This document shows, in pieces, positions 13,177-26,900 of a stretch of DNA of 64,000 bases (position 1 is its first letter; every line of letters starts with the position of its first letter). The position numbers and the translations under genes were made by a program. This stretch comes from Amphiura filiformis (lineage: Eukaryota; Echinodermata; Ophiuroidea; Amphilepidida; Amphiuridae): contig NC_092646.1 in the NCBI RefSeq assembly GCF_039555335.1, forward strand, positions 27,953,780 to 28,017,779, in the 5' to 3' direction. Below the pieces are notes generated by a model that worked only from the letters and a program-made list of their open reading frames with translations, ran no database searches and was not told the origin of the DNA.

Positions 13177-13352
13177 GCTATTCCAGTTGCAATCCATACA
13201 CCCTCTATGGAAGACATGACCTTAATCTCGCACACAGGGGGTGTAAATTTCAAATGCAGTCACCCATTCAGGTAAGTCCAATTGAAATTTTGTACTCCCT
13301 GTGTGAAAGTCATGTCTTCCATAGGGGGCGTATGAATTTCATCTGGAATAGC
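13177..13352. mobile_element. Foldback MITE family 1
   Basis: ggctattccagttgcaatcc / gaatttcatctggaatagcc ends, with gaagacatgaccttaatctc / catgtcttcc inside. Confidence 0.8.
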
Positions 13353-13359
13353 CCATTTC

Positions 13360-14718
13360 AGAGGACAGTACCTTAAATAATAACCATGATGACATTACAT
13401 CAATGGTCCAACCTCCCACTCAGAAATAAAGTGCAGCGTGAACAAACTGTTGATGTGATGTCAGGAGTAAGTTCTGAAGCCTGAATGGCGTCGCATTCCA
13501 AAGAAGAAGGTGCGTTACACACCATTTGAGGCAGATGGTTAAACTGGATGGTTCTTAGTTATAAGCACATCAAAAAAAGAAAGTCCCCCACTACTTTGAG
13601 TGGCCTTTTACCTTTGAGCACAATTAACATAACGGAATAATAAAATTGATATGAACATGTGGAGAAATTTGTTAGCTATGATATGATACCAAAGATATCT
13701 TACACTTCCCACAATGCATTTCTTCCATTTCAATTTACTGTACTGATTTGCTATCTGGTGCAACATGGGTTGATATGACAAAATGTACCCAATAAACAGA
13801 GTACATCCAGATATTGCAAAATGTGTTATTTCTTGACTATCAACCCATGTTTAGCCAGTCTATTCTCAACATAAAAACAAACGAAATCTGTACAAAGTAA
13901 TAGGAGTGTCCATTAATGTAATGAGGTGATGCATCATGTTGCAAAGGATTCTGGGAAGGGTACAATATGGCATAATACCACATTTGTGTAGAAAGACATC
14001 CGAATAATTAAGAAATTAATGATTGAATGAAATCTGGAACTTGACTGTGTTAAAGGATATGTGTTAATGGGTATCACCCATGCATAATGCCTTCTTAATT
14101 AAAAAAAAAAGACCACGGTCAGAGATAGCTTTTACCGATCAGTGACGCACTCTTACCGCCACTCACTGCAGGTGAGTGGAACATGTTGCGGTATGCAATT
14201 TCATACGTATAATCTGTTTGCATTTGCAACTTCTAAAGTTGTATCAAATGTCATTCAAGTGTGAATTTCCTTACACACAAGTGTGGTATCAAACTAAAGC
14301 TTACAAAATCCTCCAAACATTCATATCAATGTTACTGATTTTATGTTAACTGTGCTTAAAAAGTAGTGGGGATTTTCTTTTTTTAATGTGTTTATACGTC
14401 AGAATTTAAGACTAAGTGTATATGATCCACATATATAACACACTTGGATGGCGCCAAGCTATAAAAATCAACATTACCAGCACGCTTTCTGTTAGTGTAC
14501 ACATTACACCACATATTCCTCAATTTTTACACTTAAAAACAATTTTGCACCACAATTTCTTACTTCACATAAATATTATGTGTACATATCCCACACACAC
14601 ATTATGTTGGTTGTGTGTACAAAATAAACACAAGAAACAAACAATACTCTGTGTGATTATTACTATAGAATTGCTAATGCACAGTGACATTGGTATAACA
14701 AGCGCCCTCTTTGGAAAT
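13360..14718. other. 3' flank of AOPEP, no other gene seen
   Basis: Presumed 3' UTR and downstream sequence of AOPEP. A piece at 13560 (taagcacatcaaaaaaagaa then agtccccca) resembles the end of the element nested at 21385-22014. No clear poly(A) signal could be assigned. Confidence 0.5.
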
Positions 14719-14901
14719 CTATCTCTTTAACTTCTCGTAGAGGTACCCATTTGTTTTGTTACCGTAGAGCATTTGATGTACCGTGTTGTAGCACCCCCTG
14801 TCCATCTCCTTGGAGACCGCCTGGAAGCAGACTTCAGCTAGAAATTGCTGTACAGGGTCCTCGTGGGCCATCAGCTCGCCGTATAAATACACACCCATTG
14901 C
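14719..14901 (-). CDS. AOPEP: AOPEP coding exon 11 and stop
   Basis: Acceptor attcaccag, then [32 protein letters not shown] and a C-terminal tail [15 protein letters not shown] ending at TAG. The [11 protein letters not shown] block is nearly identical to human; the protein runs about a dozen residues beyond the human C-terminus. Confidence 0.94.
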   Translation of the reverse strand, partial: AMGVYLYGELMAHEDPVQQFLAEVCFQAVSKEMDRGCYNTVHQMLYGNKTNGYLYEKLKR

Positions 14902-17900
14902 CTGGTGAATAATGATAAAAAATAAAAAGATGACAGAGGTTAAAAATAACTTCAATTGTGTAAAAAAGGTCAAAGAATTGTAGTTTCATGGGAACATAAT
15001 AGAATGTACTTTTTACAATGCACTTTTTAGACAATATATTGTTTGTACTGCAAAATCACAAATGTGGAATTTTTACAGTAGAAATTTCAATTGAATGAAC
15101 ACAGCCTGACAAACGTGATGATTTTTCGCATACACTGCGCTATGTACGCCAGCATGTGTGAATGTGTGTGCGTAACTGGGAAGCGAATCCGCATATTCCA
15201 ACTCACTCATGATTGGTTCAAATTGTATCCAAGGTCGTGCGTTCATGTTGTAGTTTGAAATACGCGATATATGATCACCGTTGGATCGAGTATGTCTGTT
15301 GAAAGCTGTGTTCATTCAATTGAAATTCCTACTGTAATTGGCTTATTGAATATCATGTCATATTGACATATAATTCTCTCAATAACAAGCCATCATGTGA
15401 ATCTATAGCGACTCAATTCTTTTTACACAATAAATATTCTTGCTCACCCATTCATACCACGATGTATGTCTCTACATAGCTTGAAGGGGTCTCAACCCTA
15501 ACTCGTATAATTTCACTCGCTTCCTCCTTAACTGGTCCTCATAAACAATGTTTTATCTCTCTTAGCTATCTGCATAGAGATACCTACACTTTGTCTCACC
15601 TCAAGACACCTTTGGTCACCAATTCGCACCAGCCTGCACTCAACATTGTTTGTGCATAGCTAGGTATTGGCCTAGACTTCTCCGTAGTCCACTTGCCCAT
15701 GTTGCATACTCTGGCTATACATAAAGCATAAAACTCTGATTTATATTGATTTTGTGTGCAACTGATAGATTTTCACATCTGTATCTGATCTTTTCAGTCA
15801 CCGCACTCCCTCTGTTTATTAGCTTCCCAAGTGGACTACTGACTTTGCCTTGCGGTTAAGATTTTTAACACAGGACTCTATGGAGAGTTAGGCCAATTTC
15901 TGGCCTAACTAAAATTGGCCATGATGTAATGCATCTTTAAATGGATCTGCCTTGTGATTGGTCGCCCATATCTCGCTATGGTTTAAATCTTCCGGGCCCG
16001 CGCCATTACCATTAACTACACCGTACACAACTGTCTGTGGTATTTGCGGCGCTTTTGTGTTGACGCGAAGTTAATCTCTCATCAAACATCTAGCTGGCCT
16101 TGTACTATACCATGCTTAGTACTTGTGGTTAATGGACTGATAAACAAGTATGCTTGACAGTGTGTTTTAGAGAGCAAAGTCCGGGGTAAAGTTCTGCTTA
16201 AAATTCAAAGTCCATAGTCGGATTTTCGGTGGTTCGCTATCAATAAATTGGTAGATTCCAAAATCAGAATTGTTCAGTATTAAAGTGCGCCATTATAATT
16301 ATGCAAGATAATGTTGCATTCAATTACTTTTATTGTCACTAATCATCTGATATTTTTAACTCTATGCCCATTTTACTCTTGACTACTTTACTTTTAATAA
16401 ACATCAGTATAATTTTTAGTTCAACGAAATGGGTTCATCATAACTAAAAATAACATATTTTTAATAAAATTTGACTATGGCATAGTCTAGGTATCGGCCC
16501 TTCATCCCTGTATTTTACTCCCCCCTTACCTGGTCCTCTAGAAGGAATAGCCTAATATCCCCATAGCCATCTGCATAGTAATGCTTGGTCACCAATTCAC
16601 ACCATCTATGCCTGGATTCAGGATTAGCTGTACACAGCCTGTAGAGGGTCTCAGGCCCTAGTCCCTCTCCCTTATCCCCTTATTTTACTCCCCCTTACCT
16701 GGTCCTCTAGAAGGAATAGCCTAATATCCCCATAGCCATCTGCACAGTAATGCTTGGTCACCAATTCACACCATCTATGCCTGGATTCAGGATTAGCTGT
16801 GTAGATCTCAGCCCCAGTCCCTCTCCCTTAGCCCCTTATTTTACCCCACCCCTTACCTGGTCCTCTAGAAGGAATAGCCTAATATCCCCATAGCCATCTG
16901 CACAGTAATGCTTGGTCACCAATTCACACCATCTATGCCTGGATTCAGGATTAGCTGTGTAGATCTCAGCCCCAGTCCCTCTCCCTTAGCCCCTTATTTT
17001 ACCCCACCCCTTACCTGGTCCTCTAGAAGGAATAGCCTAATATCCCCATAGCCATCTGCATAGTAATGCTTGGTCACCAATTCACACCATCTATGCCTGG
17101 ATTCAGGATTAGCTGTACACAGCTTGTAGGTCTCCTTGAGTGATGCTAGGGTCTTGCTACTGATGCGGTTGTTAAGAGTGAGGAATTGTTCCATCAGTAG
17201 AGTTAGCTGGTCTGGCGAGAGCTGAAAATTGGATAATCACATAATCATAGCTATTAGAATCAAATTTTTTTTTTAAAGTGCAGTGATTTATAGCCTGGAC
17301 ATTTTTTCACAAGCCTCAGCACACTTTACAGGTTGTTGCTGACCACAACACCCCTATAAACCATTAAACAACTCAGAGACTTTGCCGCTTAGGAGCGCAC
17401 ACCCTAGACATTCCACAATTAAACTTCGCAGCCAGGATCAGCACCCTGAGTTTTGTATGGGTTTCAACTAGACAATTCTTTTTGTCTATCTCTTCCATAG
17501 CACTCTGTAACTATTGGCAAAAGGAATCATACAAATGGTTGTTAATACAACATCCTTAAAACTGGGGCCTTTAAACCATTTCCACCCTGATGTGGCATTG
17601 ACGCCAACGCGTTGAGGCAGCTGTTTCGTGCACACATCTATGTGGCGTCTTTAAGCGTGTGCGTGTGTACGCCAGCGCTTTGAACACTAGCGATTTGAAG
17701 CTGCGGCCACCAAAATATGCACTGACATCACTGCCACATCAGGGTGGAAAAGCATAACAATGCAAACTCCTTTCACTGAAATTAATAAATTTCCTGAAAA
17801 AAAAGATTGTTTTGTAAGGCACCAGCAACAAATTGGTTCGATCTTTGGATCGACCGTCCAAGCTGCTTCTATGCCTCTTATTAATGAACTATCAACTAAC

Positions 17901-20900
17901 TAATCAGAATTCACGCTAAATTTATAATTTGTATTCATGTCATACTCTATTAATGATTTCAAAATGCATTGAATTTGAATGCATTTTGATATCATTAATA
18001 GAGTATGACATGAATACAAAATATCAATTTTCATATTAAAAATACAAAACATCTTGAATTTTTTTTTTTTTTTTTTTTTAGGTCAACCATGAATGATCCT
18101 AGCATCTAGGTCTAGGTCCAGGGACACTCCAAAACCGAAAAAAAAATTAAAATTAAAATTTTTTACAATTTCTGGAATTTTTCAAAAAATGGGGGGTAGG
18201 ACTATACTTGAACGTGGGACTATACTCGGACGAATACGGTAATTGATTTCATAAATAATAAGGATCGGCCAAGCATTGATGGTCGATCGAAAGATCGAAG
18301 TAATTTGTTTCTATTGCCTAAAGGTCCGTTCATACTACCACCGCATTTGCGATGGCGCGTTGCTTTATGATGCGGTGCGTTGTCGATTGCAAACTACTGC
18401 ATTGCGATATCGCAATGAAGTTAAATACATTTTAACTTGGAAATGCGACGAGTTGCGTTGAGTTGCGGTAAAAAGTAATCGATATATCGGCATCGCAAAG
18501 CAACGCATCGCAAATGCGGTGGTAGTATGAATGGACCTTAAGTGATGTTGTTTCATACCTTTTGAGTTGGTAATGGTGGTTCCACTGCTGGGATGTCAAT
18601 CTTGGGTTTCTTCTTGCTTGGTTTCAGAGGTCTCTTGTGGTATCTGTCAATATCCAGCCATTTCTGAAACTGTACAGGAAGGAAGACATTGAATTATGAT
18701 GTTTGTCCAATTTGTGAGAGCTTTGAAGCTCAGTGAATAAAATTGCAAAAGTATATTGTTGTGATTTCTGCATACTGACAACAATATCCTGACAAATTTC
18801 TTGTGTCTGCATCCTCATTTGCTAGATATGATATTTACCCGCCAAACCGTGGACCTAGTATTACACCTACCATGGAGGACCTATATTATACCCCATATAC
18901 ATTGTTACGACGTCTAGCACCTTCTGCCACTCTCTTACGACCATGGCGGTCCACGGTTGCCGTGGGTCCACACTTTATAAGTGAAATGTCATAGGTGGGT
19001 CCACATTTGTCGGCAAAAACAAACATACACATACAGTTGTACAAATCCCTCCTACATATAGACTAAATAGAGCCCCTTTAAAGAAAACAGTTAACTCCAT
19101 GAGAACTACCTAACGATTGGCCAAAAAGAAGTTTTCATTATCAATTGGCCCAATCAGCAACATTGTCAGAATAATTTCACCACACAAAAATATTGGGATG
19201 AATTATTTGCAAAGTTCTATTCCGATTGGTGATTTAAGTGAAGATATCATGTATCGTAATTAACCAATCAGAGGCAATGTTAGATCAGCAGGTAGTGCTC
19301 AGGGGGGTTAACATAGAACCATATATTTACCACGTCATTGACTTGTTGGACTAGACTGTTTCCCTGTGTGAAGTCTTCTTCTCTTAATGCCTTGGGCATT
19401 CCTGAACAGTCTAACCAATCCTTGTAGATCATATCCATGGTAATGCCCTTTGACCTATGATAAGAAAAATGAGAAGCAAAGAATTACAAAGAGGGGGAGA
19501 TTTTAATTGTGTGATATTTCTAAAGATTTATGACATGAGCCTGAGGTGTATTTATTTTCCACAGGTGCCCACTGTTTGCAGACAGAGACAATCTTTTACA
19601 ATCCGTCAACTTGATTTAAATACAGTTGGAAAGATCACTTAACCGGACTGAACTATTAAACTATTTACGAACAGAACAATCAAGTTGCGTTAACATCTGT
19701 ATCTCTTTCTTTCCTTACTTTTACTGAAAATATGAAAACAAATTAACATTCATATCCTTGGAGTTAGAGTATCACTTACAACTGATATTATTTTGTTATT
19801 ATAATGCTGTAAACCTTCTCTTTTAAAAATACACATATATATGTGATGCGATCAAGCAAAATCAGTCGGAACTCGGAAATATATTAAATATTCAGTTTCA
19901 TATAGGATAGTAAAAATAATTTACACAGCTGGATTTTGCAGAAAACCCCATTTAAATTGAACAACCAGTTCCAAAGATATGAGCAATTAAAGAGATTTCA
20001 AAACAAGAGGAAACAAAACGAAATAGTTCCTTTGTTTGGCTATATCTCAAAATCAATAAATCCGAGTTCCGACTGATTTTGCTTGATCGCATCACATATG
20101 TGCATCGGTACACACCATCTTCATTCTGTGTAGCCGTATTGACCACATATCAGAGCAACCTCAGCCAGAAAGTGATTGAGGATGTGCATATGACGTATCA
20201 TACCGTAAATATGGCGGACTACTCAAATGTATTCAACAAAAGCATGATTGCAATCTACCGCAACAGTTTGTCTCATACACATGACAAATGCACCAAGATC
20301 AAATAGGTTGATGACAACATTTGATTGAATGGACTGCACTGCGCCATGATTACCTTTGTTTGGATTCAATCAATAATTTCACGCACAACCTCTAATACTA
20401 CCAAGATGAAGGCTAGCATGCATTTTTTCGAACACATAGACTTTGATCAAGACTTTCAACTTACTTGAGGTTTGGATACATATCAAACATGAGTGTAAAG
20501 ATTTCCTTGGATAAGACTAGCTTGCCGTGATACTTGTGTACATAGGCTCTAATCACGTTGAGGAGTTGTGCTGCACCGATATGCTTGGCTAGATACTGTA
20601 GCAAAAAATATCCCTGGATGATGAAAAAGAAAGAACATATATTTGAAAATTGGTAATGAAAATAAATACATTCTCTTAACCCGGCGAGGGATGTGCGGCT
20701 GGGATTCCCAACACATACCCTTAAAATATACCAAATTGACAAAAAGATACCCACAAATATACTATTGTTTGACCATTTCTGTTCAAAATTACACTAAATT
20801 GGCTAAAGACCAATGAAGAAAAATTATCCACTTTTTCCAGATTTTTTATTTTTGAAAGCAAGTTTTCTAACCCAAATTTACACCAAAAGGCCTGAAAATA

Positions 20901-23900
20901 AACCAAACCTGCCATACATATCTGTACCGCTTTTCCATTAAGAACCTCCTACCCCCGGCTCTTACCCATTCCACAATAGGTAATGACAAGGGTATCCTTG
21001 TCTCAAAATACCATTTTCTGAATCTTTTCTTTAGTTTCATCAATTTTGTCTGGCTCTGGTACCTCATACAGTCACAAAATGGCATCCTGCGTGTATTTAT
21101 ATAGGGTTGGCCAGTAGATGTCCTCTAACTAGCGATCAAGTGTCACAGGTCTGTGTCAAGTCATATATATACTGGTGTCAGGTAAACTAAGGTCAACATT
21201 ATCTCATTTTCACTGTGCATTCACCCCACATGTGACAAATAGTTGCTTCTTTCCGTACATTAGGCTATTCCATTTGAAATCCATACTACCCCTGTGGAAG
21301 ATTTGGCAAATATCTTCCACAGAAGGAGTATGTTTTTCAAATGTAACTGGTCAGGGTTAATCATTTTGAAACACATACTCCCCATATAAACACATCAAAA
21401 GAAATAAGTCCCCCTCTCAAAATTGTGTCATAACATCGTAGAATAAAACTTTGTACCAATAAAACTAACTGAGAAATAATTATATGACTGTTTGCTAAGG
21501 GTTGTGTGAAAATGAAAGATGTCAATGACTTCATGGCTGAATGAGCCCATATTGAAGACAAAAACTGCCCGTTCCAAAAGTCACAAAGTAGGCCTATGCT
21601 TGTTAACTGCAAGGTGTATTGAGACAAGGAATGAGACTGACCATCTTACCACTCACTGTGCTGAGCTCTGCATCAAGATGGGGATTTGCATGGCTGAATG
21701 ATCAAGAACGTTCACTTGGTGAGGATTTTAAACTGCACTTAACCACAGTCCACATGGGTTTTGCATTAGTGACAAGCCATGAATCAACTTTTGTGACAAG
21801 CATAGGCCTACTTTGTGACTTTTGAAAAGAGCAGTTTTTGTCTTCAATATGGGCTCATTCAGCCCTGAAGTTCTGGACATCTTTCATTTTCACACAACAT
21901 TTAGTAAACAGTCATATAATTATTTCAAAGTTAGTTTTATTGGTACAAAACGAAACTTTACAATGCTATGACGAAATAATGGAAGGGGGACTTATTTTTG
22001 TTGATGTGTTTATAATGGCTTTACTTATATCTGCCACAACTAGTGTGAGTATTTTAAATGGAAGATACCCAATTGTCTATTGTATTCAAAACTCATACTC
22101 CCTCTGTGGAGGACTTTAACTAAATCTTCCCCTAGGGGGAATATGGATTCTAAATAGAATATCCCATTCCTTACCTTTAGATAATGCACCTGTAGGAACC
22201 ATTTGTCCGGGTTCAACCCATTCTTCACAAAAGCCATCTTGCCTCCCTGTGGTAGACTTCCCCCTCCTTTACCCATTGGTCTCATAATCTGTAACTCTGC
22301 CACTGTGTTCTGTAGCTCTGCTTTCAAGGCGTGGAAGCGGATTAATGACCGCAGGTTGGAATACTCTTTGAATTGCTGTTGTGTCCACTGATAAAAACAA
22401 TTGACAGAAATTGTTGATATATATGGAAAGAGAATTGTATTGTCAGTGGTTATTTAAACAAGAAAAAGTGCAATTAGGAAAAAAATGTGGGATACATTAT
22501 CCAGCAAATGTCTTGTGAGTTAAGTTTGGCAATTTGAAAAGAGTCATCATTTTTGTGCCACACAATTTTTGTGAAATTTATACACGTTCTTTAAGGCCTA
22601 TATAGGAAAAGGTACATGTAATATATTTGCAGGTACAATTTTGTGAATCCATGTAATTTACACAAATTTGAAAAATGTTCATCATGCATGCAAACATTTC
22701 ATGCTTTTATACATGTACAGTTAGAGCAATGATGAATAGAAAAGAAACAAGAAAGGAAGGCATATACATTCTAAATAAACTAAGATTCTGGTAGTTATAT
22801 TGCTTCATGTTTTTTTTCTGACCAAGCAGGTTGTTTGATTTAAATCATGCTGATTTAAACACAATTTCTTTAAAAAAATCATTGATTTAAATCAACTTTT
22901 TCCATTTTTGATAAACTAAGTTAATTTCATCCTTAAATTGACTGTTTTACTTCAATTCTAATGCTTCTACAACATTTGGATACAATTAAAATACCTCTAT
23001 GATGCCATTTTATCTATTGCTATAAATTCATGTTCAAGGTGCAGAATTCAACAGTTTTTTTCCCATGATTTTTGCCAAATTTTTCTTTGAAATTTTCACA
23101 TGTAATTATAAAAATTTTTATTTAAATAAAAAAAAATCCAATTTAAATTTTTAAAAATCTGATTTTTTTTTTTAATTTAAAAATCATCAACCTTGTGATC
23201 AAGCATTAACTGAAAAAAAAATACTGGAATAAAAAAAAAGAATGTCAAAATTTACAAGACTTTGCTACCTTGAACAAAAGATTTAATTCTTTTGGCCTTA
23301 CCCCTTCTGCTAAAGCATGTGTAGGATCCTCCATGTATGTTGCGAACCCTTCACTCAGCCACTCCTCCGTCCAGTCTTTTGCACCAATTAGAATGCCAAA
23401 CCATGAATGGCTGATTTCATGTGCCAAGCGAGGGCGTAAGCTACCGTCGCCTGTGATCAACGTCTGTGACACAAAGACTATGCTGGGACTGCAAAATGAC
23501 ATAATATCAAATATATTGTGTTATCACACGTTTTATCGGAAGTTTTACCACGCTTGCCTGATGCATAATAATTTTCAGTGTTCCCATAATTTCCATAAAT
23601 TATCAACCTCTTTTATATTAACAATATCTGTAGCTGGCTTGCAGTATCCAAAATGAGGAAAATATTGATCCGGACAACCTAACCCTAGATTCTGCTTGTC
23701 CTTAACATATTAAGTCGTCCCAAAAATGTGTCATATTTTTGGTGCAAAAAAACCTAATTTTTTGATGTTTTTACTCAGGAACTCCATAGTAAAGAATTTG
23801 GAAACATTTGCCATTCTTATCATGCAAATTTCAACCACTGCATTGGTTAAATCAGTGAAATGGATAATGAAAAATATTCAGAACTGAAAACTAAATATTA

Positions 23901-26900
23901 AATTATGCAGCACACTAGCTGTGATCTGGGAAAGTTTATGAGAAATTGTAAAGAAAATACTGTTGGAGATCTTGATGATACAAAGGACATTGAAACATGA
24001 TGTCTAGTTTTAGGCCTGTAAATTTATTATAAATCATGATTTTTGAGGTAAAAGATAGGGTTGTTTGTCGGACAAATGCATGGTTCATTGTAGCTTTCCA
24101 AATGATTTTTTGGACAAGAGCACAAGTGCTTATTTTGAACACTGCTAGTTTAACTACATAGTCACAGGGATAGGCCTATAAAAACATCACAGATTAATAT
24201 CAATATATTTTATTTCAAGAATTATCTTGCAACATCTCACATGAAACATCAAAAATTATTGAATATCAAAAGTCTTATATTTTTATTTACTTTCTTTTTA
24301 AATGTGCAAAATATAAACCAGGCAGGTTACCTATATCTTAATGTGGGTCTACTTTTTCAGAGTAGTGGTAAAAGCCTAACAATTCCCACCAAATACGAGC
24401 TGATCAAACTATAGTTATGGCACTGATTGTCAAAATTTCAAATTATCATCCTTACCTTGCTAATCCAATACTGGCAAAGCACTTAGGCATGATCACCACA
24501 TCCAACCTAGGGAACGGATGCGCACCCAACATCTCAAAGAGGGCGCTCATGTAACGTGGAATGTACTCAGCAAACTCCGTAACGGCCATTGGCAGGATGG
24601 AGGCTGGTGCGTAGATGCGTGATGGCACCACTGGTTGGTCTGTACGGTTGATGCGACATGGCCATGGCTCATGATCGCAATCTGTCTTTGGATATCTGTA
24701 ATCGAAATATAAATTTTGCACGTTTTAACAAACAGCAGCTATTGATGTTTCTTGCATGTTTTGTGGACACTATTTCTGCCAATGCCCTTGTGTACATACA
24801 TTACTTTTTTCCAATGCCAAATATTTTTTCAAGGGGCACTTTTTAGCAAAAAAAAAGGTGGCAACCCCTTTCGTCTGTGTACATGTATTTGAGAACTGCT
24901 GGAATCTAGAGAGGTTCAATAAATAACTGAAAATAAAAAATTGCAACTTATATTTTTCTTCTGTTGTGTCCTTATAGTAAACTCTATTTCACCCACTGTT
25001 GTACGACGGGGTATCAAAAAGTTTTAGAAATCGCCCAGAAGTGAAAGAGCTTTATCAATGAAATTTTGTCAGTGCAATCACTGGTCCTTATGTACACTAT
25101 GGTGCAAAAATGGTCTCATAAGTTTACTTTTTTTTACAGGAGCTAGATGTCACTACCTGCCTATGTAACCGCATAACCAGCAAAATGGAGAAAATTGAGG
25201 CATGCAGCATGATTAAGTTCCATTTTGAGGGTTACAGTGCCCAGAAAATCTGTGATGAATCTGTGACGACAGTGACATATCACAATCACCACCGAAGATA
25301 ACTTTCATTTCATCATCAATTTTCTAGGCACTGCAACCCTTCAAAAGCAGAATCTTAATAATGCTGCTTGCCTCAATTTTCTCAATCTTGCAGTTTATGC
25401 GCAGTAACTGGGGCAGCAGGTTATTGGCATCTAGTGCCACCTGTAAAAAAGTAAACATACCTATGAGACCATATTTAGACCATAATGTACATAAGAACCA
25501 GTGATTGCACTGACAAAATTTCATTGATATAGCTCTTTCACTTCTGGGCGATTTCTAAAACTTTTTGATACCCCCTCGTACACAACTCTGGGCATTAAAA
25601 GTGCAGTAAAAGAACACAACAACCCAAACTAAAAAAAGGTTGTGATGAAGAGCCTCTGATCAACGTGAAAAAAGTACCTTGTATTGGACAACCACCTCGT
25701 TTTTAATTCCCTTTAACAATAAGGAAATAATTATCTTTTGTCTCTCCTAGTTGCACAATCCACTTCACAACGAGTAGCAATTCAAGACCAACTCTTGACA
25801 TTCCACTTCAAAACGAGTAATACTAATCTGAGATCTCCAGGCCATTATTTGTACGGAGCATTGTCTTGTTAATGCTAAGTGGCAAAATACTTAAAGGAGG
25901 ATTTTGTGATCCTAGCATCCTCTTTTTATGACATTTTCAGTAGATATCCACAAAAACAGCTTATTCCCAAAATTTCAGTTGATTCCGATTTTGCGTAAAT
26001 GCATGATTATGTGTATTACACTGCTCCATAGGCTACTGTATTCAAATTTGATGATATTTTTACTAAACAAATTAATCTGCATTGTACATAAACATTATGT
26101 ATAATGTAGCCAGAGGTTTCCAGTGATATAAAAATCTCAACTTTTTTTTAGATAAGTGGGTGCCCCTTTAACATTGGGTGGAATAAGTACTTGTTTTGTA
26201 CCTCATTTTGCTACTTTGGGTGGAATAAAAAGCATGTGGATTACCCTCACATTATATTTCACTACAGATCGTCTGCTATATAAATTTGTAATAAATTTAC
26301 CACTGTTTACACTGAAATAATTCAATGAGTTCAGTAAGGGCTCATATTGAAATTCCCTTACACAGGAAGGTGTGCACCATCCTGCAGCTTTCCTGTGCTA
26401 GCCTTCTTTTGTTAAAATCCTGGGCAGGGTGTATCACTGATGCATAAAATCCATCCGTTTTATGACCGAGCTTTCCTGAGGTGCGCGCTTAGCGAGGGGA
26501 ATCCTGCCTTCTTTCTGTGTGAAAACTTGGTAAGGTATTTCAATATGAGCCCTAAACTGACAAGTGAATCCCCCCCATTCCAAATAAAAACCTAAAATCT
26601 GATTGATTCACAAGTTCCTGATATGATCAGCTCATCATTTAATAAACCCACTTGTCAAATGTCAATGTTAAATTTGAGATACTCCGATATAATAATCTCC
26701 TTTGGTTTAGTACATACTGCAAATCACGAAATGGTTAAAGAAACAATCAGAGAATGTTGTCTTTCTATGTAATGTTGTTATTTATGTTGGATATTTAATT
26801 ACTTTCTTTATTTTCCACAATACCCAAATGTCCCAAGCTAACATTAAATAGGGCACCTCTGCCTATACATGTAAATGCATAGTACCATTTATTCTTAACT

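Noticed and set aside
16500-17125. Tandem ~158 bp units considered as a CRISPR-like array or as mutually exclusive exons
   Set aside because: Units are whole duplicated exon-intron pieces without unique spacers, and the copies have no in-frame acceptor, so neither reading holds.
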